The notes under the pieces are model-generated. The model had not been told where the DNA came from. It was given only the letters and a program-made list of their open reading frames with translations, and ran no database searches. Position numbers and translations under genes: made by a program. Shown here in pieces: positions 58,601-64,000 of a stretch of DNA of 64,000 nucleotides (its first letter is position 1; every line of letters starts with the position of its first letter). The stretch spans positions 3,266,001-3,330,000 of the forward strand of contig NZ_JACCFE010000002.1 of assembly GCF_014256275.1 (NCBI RefSeq), in the 5' to 3' direction. The DNA comes from Rhodococcus sp. 4CII. Lineage in GTDB: Bacteria > Actinomycetota > Actinomycetes > Mycobacteriales > Mycobacteriaceae.

Positions 58601-58844
58601 CCGCATCGGCGCCGAGTCCACGAACGCCTGGCAGGACAAGTTCGGCGGCGGACCACTGGGCTGGACCGACCAGCTCCTGTCGGCGAGCACCCTGGCCACG
58701 TACCTGTCGAACGACTGGGACCGCGACTGGGGCTCGCTCGAGCGGTACACGCCACTCGACGAGTCGGCGACGCCGGCGCAGGTGGAGTCCGAACAGGTGA
58801 CCAGGTCGGGTACCTGGTCGCCCGGCCCGGTGCGCTACCAATAG
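55608..58844 (+). CDS. emb: Arabinosyltransferase Emb (first copy)
   Basis: A 1078-residue GT-C arabinosyltransferase that uses decaprenylphosphoryl-arabinose. An N-terminal helix (LVAIVTGLIGFVLALATPFLPV) is followed by a lectin-like loop, about 13 further helices, and a C-terminal carbohydrate-binding domain. The catalytic loop reads NTSDDGYLLGMARVSEHSGYMANYFRWFGVPEAPFGW, with the two Asp expected in GT-C. The Met in GMAR (Met272) is the counterpart of EmbB Met306, a site of ethambutol resistance changes in mycobacteria. GTG start at 55608. Whether it is EmbA, EmbB or EmbC-like cannot be settled without alignment. Confidence 0.95.
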   Translation: MPPQPPLPDVRSIRTSRLVAIVTGLIGFVLALATPFLPVKQDVASIDWPQGGDLNSVEAPLVSYTPLDMQVSVPCSVFAQLGSAGGTVVSTLPNRAPDFEKNGLVVKAGADGTVDVTIRGTSLISASAADLQGCTALTVTSDHQRTSAEVTGTAQPLTGSVEGDQRPQMVGLFTDLHGTAPAGLSVHVSPDSRFSSSPTLLKLLAMIVCVLATLTSLYALHRVDGIDGRRARRFLPAHWWRFTGVDAVVIGTLLLWHVVGANTSDDGYLLGMARVSEHSGYMANYFRWFGVPEAPFGWSYELLAALAKVSTASMWMRLPTLLAALLCWMVISREVIPRLGVAVRRNRTALWTGGLVFLAFWLPYDNGLRPEPVIALGALLTWCSIERAIATGRLLPGAVAVLIAAFSLAAGPSGLICIAALIAGARPILQIVIARGHRVGFASQILPILAAGTVVMVAVFADQTLATVLESTRVRTALGPNVAWFDERLRWDSLMGISPDGSLARRFGVFVMLLCVVVCVMLILRKGKVPGTAIGPSRRILGIVFASLLLMMFTPTKWTHHFGVYAGLAGSVAVLAAVGVGAASIRSKRNRTLFAAGVLFILAVAFTSSNGWWYVSSYGVPWWDKPPMIAGKGFSTVFLGLTVLTLLLAAWYHVREPYEHGKKPNGKRARMLAPSPLTVAAGAVVLFEVLSLLKGAVAQYPGYSIAKANIESVTGGTCALADEVLVETDPTAALLQPIAPVTDPNGAGAFGATSAEGFTPNGIADDLTADSEKIATGGANTVDTETDETTTGTSSGTGGGTEATAGVNGSTVTLPFGLDPARTPVLGSYQRGGEQKPAALTTGWYGLPERSDDAPILTISAAGRIRFVDADGVVTPGQILKVEYGVTGPDGSVTALGTVDPIDIGPSPSWRNLRVPLDQLPADANTVRLVADDPATDPGQWLAVTPPRVPKMQTLQTVVGSSDPVLLDWAVGLAFPCQRPFDHRYGVAEVPDWRVLPDRIGAESTNAWQDKFGGGPLGWTDQLLSASTLATYLSNDWDRDWGSLERYTPLDESATPAQVESEQVTRSGTWSPGPVRYQ

Positions 58845-58874
58845 GCGGAGCTCAACCCTCTGGTAGCCACGGAT

Positions 58875-61800
58875 ATGCCTCCTCAGGTTCCTGACATACC
58901 ATCGACAACCGTGCCCGACGCCGTGACAACTTCCGTCTCCGAACCCGAAGCCCCTTCGCCGCCTGCTCGCCAGGACCGGCGGAGTGAGTACCGGACCGCT
59001 CGTCTGGTTGCCATCGTCACCGGCCTCATCGGGTTCGTGCTGGCAGTGGCCACCCCGTTCATGCCGGTCCAGCAGACCACCGCAGCCGTGAACTGGCCGC
59101 ACAACGGCATCGTCGGCGATGTCGAGGCGCCGCTGATGTCGCAGGTACCCGTCGACCTGTCGGCGGCCATTCCGTGCTCCGCGGTGGCCCAGCTCCCGCC
59201 GCAGGGCGGCATCCTGCTGGCCACCGCACCCGCACAGGGTGAGGGTGCCGCGCTGAACGCGATGTTCGTCCGGGTGTCCGACAAGTCGGTGGACGTGCTC
59301 GATCGCAACGTGACGATCGCGACGGCACCCCGCGAACAGGTGCTGTCGGGCGCCTGCTCCGAGATCCGCATCACATCGAACATCGACGCGACGTCCGCCG
59401 AATTCGCCGGCCTCACCACGCCGGCCGGCGACCCCATAGCCGGTTCCCTCGTCGGAGACCTCCGCCCGCAGGTGGTGGGCGTGTTCAGCGACCTCCGCGA
59501 CGGCGCGGCGCCTGCGGGCCTGTCGTTCACGATGAACGTGGACTCCCGGTTCTCGTCGAGCCCCACGCTCATCAAACTGGTCGCCATGATCGTGGCTCTC
59601 CTCGCCACGGCCATCGCCCTGGTCGCCCTCGGCCGCCTCGACGGCACCGACGGGCGCGGGCACCGCAACTTCCTGCCGTCGCACTGGTGGAAGTTCACCG
59701 GGCTCGACACGATCGTCGTGGGCACGCTGGTGCTGTGGCACTTCATCGGCGCCAATACCTCCGACGACGGCTACCTGCTCACCATGGCCCGCGTCTCCGA
59801 CCACGCCGGATACATGGCCAACTACTTCCGCTGGTTCGGCGTCCCCGAGGCGCCGTTCGGCTGGTACTACGACGTCCTCGCGGCGATGGCCAAGATCTCG
59901 ACGGCCAGCCCGTTCATGCGGCTGCCCGCGCTCGTCGCCGGCATCCTGTGCTGGATGGTGATCAGCCGGGAGGTTGCTCCGCGCCTCGGCCGGTCCGTCC
60001 GGCGCAACAAGGTCGCGCTGTGGACCGGCGGCCTCGTCTTCCTGTCGTTCTGGCTGCCGTTCAACAACGGCCTGCGGCCCGAGCCCATCGTGGCACTCGG
60101 CGCCCTGCTCACCTGGTGTTCCATCGAGCGTTCCATCGCCACCGGACGCCTCCTCCCCGCCGCTGTCGCGGTGCTGATCGGCGCATTCACGCTCGCCGCC
60201 GCGCCCACCGGCCTGATGTGTGTGGCCGCCCTGCTCGCCGGCGCCCGCCCGCTCGTCCGCATCGTCGTCAAGCGCCACCGCCAGGTGGGAACGCTGCCGC
60301 TGCTCGCCCCGATCGCGGCCGCAGGCACGATCGTCCTGGTGGTCGTGTTTGCCGACCAGACCCTGGCCACCGTGATGGAAGCCACCCGGGTCCGCACCCT
60401 GATCGGCCCGAACCTCGAGTGGTACAAGGATTTCCTGCGCTACTACTACCTGTTCGTCCCCACCGTTGACGGGTCTGTGGCGCGCCGCTTCGCATTCCTG
60501 ACGATGATCCTGTGCCTGTTGACGACCCTGTTTATCCTGTTGCGCCGCAAGCGGATTCCCGGCGCCGCCACCGGACCGTCGTGGCGCCTGCTCGGCGTCG
60601 TGTTCGGCACGATTTTCTTCATGATGTTCAACCCCACCAAGTGGACCCACCACTTCGGGGCGTACGCGGGCATCGCCGGTTCACTGGCCGCGCTCACCGC
60701 CGTCGCGGTGTCGGCGTCGGCGCTGCGGTCGCGCCGCAACCGCACGATCTTCCTGGCCGGACTGCTGCTCATGCTGGCCCTGACGTTCGCAGGCATCAAC
60801 GGATACTGGTACGTCTCGAGTTACGGCGTGCCGTGGTTCGACAAGCCCGTCTCCATCGGCGGGCGCCAGTCCAACACCTTCTTCCTCGTCCTGTTCGGTT
60901 TGGCCGTGGCACTGGCCGCCTGGCAGTACCTGCGGGAAGGATTCGCCGCGCCACCCGCCCGCGCGAACACCGAGAAGGGCAGACGGATCAGGAAATTCGC
61001 TGCCGCCCCCCTCACCGTCATCGCCGGCATCATGGTGCTGTTCGAAGTCCTCTCCCTCCTCAAGGGCGCCGTCTCCCAGTACCCGGCGTACTCGCTGGCC
61101 CGTTCCAACTTCGACTCCCTCACCGGCCAGACCTGCGGACTGGCCGAGGACGTCCTCGTCGAGGGCAACACCAACGGCGGAAACCTCACCCCCCTCGCCG
61201 ACCCCGGGCAGCCTCTCGCGAACCCCGCCGACCCGCTCGGCGGTGCGAACCCCGTCGGCTTCTCCCCGAACGGGGTGCCGTCCGACCTGACCGCCGACTA
61301 CGTCGAGGTCAAGCAGGGAATGGGCAACACCGACAACCAGAGCGTCGGCCCCAGCTTCGAGACCGGATCGAGCGCCGGAACCAGCGGCGGCACCGGACGC
61401 GTCGGCGTCAACGGCAGCGACGCCAAGCTGCCGTTCGGACTCGACCCCGGCACCACCCCCGTCATGGGCAGCTACCAGGAGGGCGTCCAGGAGCCCGCGA
61501 AGCTGTCGTCCAGCTGGTACGCACTCCCCGAACGCAGCGACGACACCCCGCTCATCGTCATGTCCGCCGCCGGACGCATCTGGTCGGTCGACCCGACCGG
61601 CGCCCTCACCTACGGCCAGTCGCTGCTCCTCGAATACGGCAAGCGCCAACCCGACGGCACCGTCCAGTCGCAAGGCACCTACCTGCCCAAGGACATCGGC
61701 CCGGCACCGTCGTGGCGCAACCTGCGCGTCCCGATCGACGAGCTGTCCCCCGACGCCGACGCCGTCCGGATCGTCGCCAACGACCCCAACCTCACCGGCG

Positions 61801-62234
61801 ACCAGTGGCTCGCATTCACCCCGCCGCGCGTACCGAAACTCGAGACCCTCAACTCGACGATCGGCAGCTCACAACCGGTGCTGCTCGACTGGGCCGTGGG
61901 CCTGCAGTTCCCCTGCCAGCGCCCGTTCGACCACCAGTACGGGGTCGCGGAAATGCCGAACTACCGCATCCTCCCCGACCGCCCCCTGGCCGTCAGCTCC
62001 ACCGACACCTGGCAGTCCGCGGAGAACGGCGGCCCCCTCGGCTTCACCGAACTCCTCGCCAGCGCCACCGCCATCCCCACCTACATGCGGGACGACTGGG
62101 GTCGCGACTGGGGCTCCCTCGAACGCTTCGACCGGTACTACCCGAACGCCACCGCGGCCACCGTGGACACCGACACCGCCACCCGCTCGGGACTCTGGAA
62201 CCCCGGCACCCTGCGGGTGTACGACAGCCCGTAA
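58875..62234 (+). CDS. emb: Arabinosyltransferase Emb (second copy)
   Basis: A 1119-residue paralogue of the preceding gene, starting 30 bases after its stop. It has an extra N-terminal cytoplasmic stretch of about 40 residues (Pro/Glu/Ser-rich) before RLVAIVTGLIGFVLAVATPFMPV. The catalytic loop is ANTSDDGYLLTMARVSDHAGYMANYFRWFGVPEAPFGWYY, with Met304 at the EmbB Met306 position. Long identical runs with copy one in the loop and in the C-terminal CQRPFDHQYGVAEMP segment show a duplication. The two are probably cotranscribed and may form a complex, as EmbA-EmbB does. Class assignment is uncertain. Confidence 0.95.
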   Translation: MPPQVPDIPSTTVPDAVTTSVSEPEAPSPPARQDRRSEYRTARLVAIVTGLIGFVLAVATPFMPVQQTTAAVNWPHNGIVGDVEAPLMSQVPVDLSAAIPCSAVAQLPPQGGILLATAPAQGEGAALNAMFVRVSDKSVDVLDRNVTIATAPREQVLSGACSEIRITSNIDATSAEFAGLTTPAGDPIAGSLVGDLRPQVVGVFSDLRDGAAPAGLSFTMNVDSRFSSSPTLIKLVAMIVALLATAIALVALGRLDGTDGRGHRNFLPSHWWKFTGLDTIVVGTLVLWHFIGANTSDDGYLLTMARVSDHAGYMANYFRWFGVPEAPFGWYYDVLAAMAKISTASPFMRLPALVAGILCWMVISREVAPRLGRSVRRNKVALWTGGLVFLSFWLPFNNGLRPEPIVALGALLTWCSIERSIATGRLLPAAVAVLIGAFTLAAAPTGLMCVAALLAGARPLVRIVVKRHRQVGTLPLLAPIAAAGTIVLVVVFADQTLATVMEATRVRTLIGPNLEWYKDFLRYYYLFVPTVDGSVARRFAFLTMILCLLTTLFILLRRKRIPGAATGPSWRLLGVVFGTIFFMMFNPTKWTHHFGAYAGIAGSLAALTAVAVSASALRSRRNRTIFLAGLLLMLALTFAGINGYWYVSSYGVPWFDKPVSIGGRQSNTFFLVLFGLAVALAAWQYLREGFAAPPARANTEKGRRIRKFAAAPLTVIAGIMVLFEVLSLLKGAVSQYPAYSLARSNFDSLTGQTCGLAEDVLVEGNTNGGNLTPLADPGQPLANPADPLGGANPVGFSPNGVPSDLTADYVEVKQGMGNTDNQSVGPSFETGSSAGTSGGTGRVGVNGSDAKLPFGLDPGTTPVMGSYQEGVQEPAKLSSSWYALPERSDDTPLIVMSAAGRIWSVDPTGALTYGQSLLLEYGKRQPDGTVQSQGTYLPKDIGPAPSWRNLRVPIDELSPDADAVRIVANDPNLTGDQWLAFTPPRVPKLETLNSTIGSSQPVLLDWAVGLQFPCQRPFDHQYGVAEMPNYRILPDRPLAVSSTDTWQSAENGGPLGFTELLASATAIPTYMRDDWGRDWGSLERFDRYYPNATAATVDTDTATRSGLWNPGTLRVYDSP

Positions 62235-62245
62235 CGGCGTCCATT

Positions 62246-62293
62246 CGGCTTGCGTCGCCAGCTCGGCTTGCGTCGCTAGTCGGCTTGCGTCGC
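62246..62293 (+). repeat. Three tandem copies of CGGCTTGCGTCGC
   Basis: A 13-base unit recurs at 62246, 62264 and 62281 with spacings of 18 and 17 bases, directly after the emb stop. The last copy runs into palindrome copy 2. It looks like local slippage duplication. No gene is seen in the 244-base spacer 62235-62478, which otherwise holds only the palindrome. Confidence 0.75.
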
Positions 62294-62341
62294 CCAATGT
62301 CACACGCGTTCCGTCTGGCTGAACGAATGTCACATCGGGCG
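62291..62341. repeat. 51-bp intergenic palindrome, copy 2
   Basis: Twenty-one-base arms around a 9-base loop, matching at 17 of 21 positions, with the same CGCCCAATGT...CACAT(C/T)GGGCG ends and the same total length as the copy at 20161-20211. It lies between the second emb gene and the DUF559-type gene, both on the plus strand. Confidence 0.8.
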
Positions 62342-62478
62342 CCGCTCCGGGCGGTCCGATACGACGGACACCCAGGTTTCGCGGTGACGTTATCCACAAC
62401 GTCCCGCTCATCCACAGGGCAATTTCCGACGTGGGCTTAACCGCGGCGCGCCGATTCGCCCACGGCATGCTCGGACCC

Positions 62479-63453
62479 ATGCGAAGAGGACGCTGGGCCG
62501 AAGACCTGTCAGCGATAGCCGCCGTCAGCCGGGACGGGGTGATCCGCGCCGCCACCCTGGAGCGACTCGGCGTCGCGAAGGGCACCATCTCTTCGCGCTG
62601 CAACGACGGCGGCCCGTGGCAGCGGATCCTCCCCGGCGTGGTCCTACTGCACAACGGGCCACCGACGACGCTGCAACGCAATCTCGCGGCCCTCGAGTAC
62701 GGCGGCCCGGACGCCCTGCTGTCGGGGCATGCCGCCCTCGCTGCCCTCGGCTACACCGCGTCGGCGTCCAGGAACGACGTCCTGCTGCTCATCCCGTCCA
62801 CGCGGCATCGGCGGGATTGGTCGTACGTGAAGGTCGAGCGCACCTGGCGCATGCCCGAACCGATCCACCGGGGGCTGCTGCGACTCGCACCACCGGTCCG
62901 CAGCCTCCTCGACGCCGGGCGTCGCACCGTCCAGGCAGACAGCTGCCGCGCACTCCTTGCCGGCGGCATCCAGCGCGGCGACGCGACGGTCGACGAACTA
63001 GCGCGTGAACTGTCGCAGGGCAGCGACCGCGGCAGCCGTCTGCCTCGGGCGGTCCTGCGGGATCTGAGCGACGACGCGCATTCCGTCGCCGAGGTCCACG
63101 CGCAGAAGCTGTATTCGACGAGCGGTCTCCCGCCGATGCGGCACAACGTGGTCGTGCTGTCGGCCGCCGGGCTGTGGATCGCGCGCCCCGACGGCTGGCT
63201 GGACGACGTCGCCGTCGCCTGGGAGATCGACTCGCTGAAGTACCACTTCTCGCCCGAACTCCACGAGGCGACGGTCCGGCGGCGGGCGCGGATGCAGCGC
63301 GAGGGAATCATCGTCGTAACCCACCTGCCGAAGCAGATTTCGGCAGACCCGTCGACGGTCCGCGCGGACCTGCGTGCCGCGTACTCGCTCGCGGCGTCAC
63401 GACCCCGGCCTGCGGTGTTCGTGCACGTCGAACCGAACCTGCGGTCGGCATGA
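62479..63453 (+). CDS. AbiEi-like / DUF559-type protein
   Basis: A 324-residue protein. The N-terminal RWAEDLSAIAAVSRDGVIRAATLERLGVAKGTISSRCNDGGPWQRILPGVVLL resembles the winged-helix start of AbiEi-type antitoxin or transcription-factor-like proteins. The C-terminal part (GWLDDVAVAWEIDSLKYHFSPELHEATVRRRARMQREGIIVVTHLPKQI) has the D-x(5-8)-E-x-D layout of DUF559, a Vsr-like nuclease-fold domain. No toxin gene (AbiEii-like nucleotidyltransferase) is visible beside it. ATG at 62479 or 62467 may be the start. Its exact function is unknown. Confidence 0.75.
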   Translation: MRRGRWAEDLSAIAAVSRDGVIRAATLERLGVAKGTISSRCNDGGPWQRILPGVVLLHNGPPTTLQRNLAALEYGGPDALLSGHAALAALGYTASASRNDVLLLIPSTRHRRDWSYVKVERTWRMPEPIHRGLLRLAPPVRSLLDAGRRTVQADSCRALLAGGIQRGDATVDELARELSQGSDRGSRLPRAVLRDLSDDAHSVAEVHAQKLYSTSGLPPMRHNVVVLSAAGLWIARPDGWLDDVAVAWEIDSLKYHFSPELHEATVRRRARMQREGIIVVTHLPKQISADPSTVRADLRAAYSLAASRPRPAVFVHVEPNLRSA

Positions 63454-63463
63454 GTCACCGCGG

Positions 63464-63514
63464 CGCCCGATGCGACATCGGTGCAATCAGAGAGCACCGG
63501 TGCGACATCGGGCG
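63464..63514. repeat. 51-bp intergenic palindrome, copy 3
   Basis: Again 51 bases with 21-base arms, 17 of 21 matched, ends CGCCCGATG...CATCGGGCG. It is a more diverged member of the family at 20161 and 62291. It lies between the convergent ends of the DUF559-type gene and the carboxyltransferase gene and may stop both transcripts. Confidence 0.75.
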
Positions 63515-63530
63515 AGCGAGTGAGGACGAA

Positions 63531-64000
63531 TCAGAGGGGCATCAGGTCGTGCTTGCGCGGGTTGCGCTGTACCTTCTTGTCGCGCAGCATCGTCAGCGCC
63601 TTGCGGATCTCGAGGCGGGTGGTCGAGGGCTCGATCACCGCGTCGATATAGCCGCGCTCGGCGGCGATGTAGGGCGTCGCGATGTTCTCGTTGTAGAAGT
63701 TGATCAGCTGCCTGCGCACCGCGGGGGCGTTCTCGCCCGCGGCCTCGATCTGCCGGCGTCCGATGAGGTCCACCGCACCCTCGGCGCCCATCACCGCGAT
63801 GCGGGCGGTGGGCCAGGCGAAGTTGATGTCGGCACCCAACTGCTTGGACCCCATGACGGCGTAGGCGCCGCCGTACGCCTTCCGGATCACGACCGTCACC
63901 TTCGGCACGGTCGCCGTCACGAACGCGAAGATGAACCGGCCACCGCGCTTGATGACGCCGATCCGCTCCTGCTCGAGTCCCGGGAGGAATCCCGGGGTGT
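63531..64000 (-). CDS. accD4: Acyl-CoA carboxylase beta subunit (AccD), partial
   Basis: The C-terminal 156 residues of a carboxyltransferase; the 5' part is beyond the right edge. The visible segment starts TPGFLPGLEQERIGVIKRGGRFIFAFVTATVPKVTVVIRKAYGGAYAVMGSK, the CoA/biotin-site region, and ends GYIDAVIEPSTTRLEIRKALTMLRDKKVQRNPRKHDLMPL, typical of AccD/PccB. Its position after the emb genes parallels AccD4 (Rv3799c), which carboxylates long acyl-CoA for mycolate condensation; the paralogue number is inferred from synteny. It is on the minus strand, convergent with the DUF559-type gene. Confidence 0.9.
   Translation of the reverse strand, partial: TPGFLPGLEQERIGVIKRGGRFIFAFVTATVPKVTVVIRKAYGGAYAVMGSKQLGADINFAWPTARIAVMGAEGAVDLIGRRQIEAAGENAPAVRRQLINFYNENIATPYIAAERGYIDAVIEPSTTRLEIRKALTMLRDKKVQRNPRKHDLMPL

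Noticed and set aside
62291..63514. The two palindromes at 62291 and 63464 as terminal repeats of a mobile element around the DUF559 gene
   Set aside because: The copies are each internally palindromic and diverged, a third lies 42 kb away, and no transposase or target duplication is seen.

Overview
The window is high-GC actinobacterial chromosome, most likely from Rhodococcus or a close mycolic-acid-containing relative. This rests on gene content: DprE1/DprE2, AftA, two Emb arabinosyltransferases, GlfT1 and GlfT2, the galactan ABC exporter, an antigen-85-like mycolyltransferase, an MspA-type porin, mycothiol-dependent enzymes, F420-dependent enzymes and the proteasome activator Bpa. Genus and species are inferred; no database search was run. 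The order quinone oxidoreductase / SufS-like protein / Bpa / Wzm-Wzt-GlfT1 and later GtrA-DprE1-DprE2-AftA-Emb-AccD resembles, from memory, the Rv3777-Rv3799c region of Mycobacterium tuberculosis.

Region 1 (1-10 kb) is mixed and accessory-looking: a C5 cytosine methyltransferase with a Vsr mismatch endonuclease, a small secreted protein, an F420-type nitroreductase-like protein, a serine beta-lactamase-like lipoprotein, an MFS exporter coupled to a Kef-type antiporter, DUF6325 and SHOCT proteins, and a LysR regulator followed by the decayed 3' end of a D-2-hydroxyacid dehydrogenase. Region 2 (10-20 kb) carries tRNA-Arg(ACG), tRNA-Ser(GCT) and tRNA-Ser(TGA), a HisC/Pat aminotransferase, a secreted 5'-nucleotidase, a mycolyltransferase, and an ArsR-controlled set of mycothiol-type (MDMPI), SRPBCC, VOC and TfoX-like genes.

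Region 3 (20-34 kb) holds a SufS-like protein without the PLP lysine, Bpa, the galactan exporter (Wzm/Wzt), GlfT1, RsgA, a TylF-like methyltransferase, GlfT2 with two further glycosyltransferase-type genes, a YfhO-like membrane protein and a GDSL lipoprotein. Region 4 (34-46.6 kb) has an XRE-cupin regulator with a thioredoxin-reductase-like flavoprotein, a Gfo/Idh/MocA dehydrogenase plus DegT aminotransferase divergent from an LpxA-like acyltransferase, a UPF0104-type membrane protein, rmlB divergent from rmlA-rmlC, and lipid and redox enzymes. Region 5 (46.7-64 kb) is the arabinan part: PIN protein, GtrA, DprE1, DprE2, AftA, an MspA porin, a large membrane protein, two Emb proteins, a DUF559-type protein and the 3' part of an AccD carboxyltransferase running off the right edge.

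Much of the window therefore builds and exports the arabinogalactan: RmlABC supplies dTDP-rhamnose for the linker, GlfT1/GlfT2 make galactan, Wzm/Wzt exports it, DprE1/DprE2 make the decaprenyl-phosphate-arabinose donor, AftA and Emb add arabinan, and mycolyltransferase and AccD serve the mycolate layer. Two dispersed intergenic palindrome families lie between genes. The most interesting unexplained item is the dehydrogenase / aminotransferase / LpxA-like acyltransferase trio, whose closest known logic is UDP-2,3-diamino-sugar synthesis and N-acylation. No prophage, insertion sequence or CRISPR array was seen. The longest stretches without a gene are about 180-245 bases (6857-7039, 24876-25089, 53539-53752, 62235-62478).
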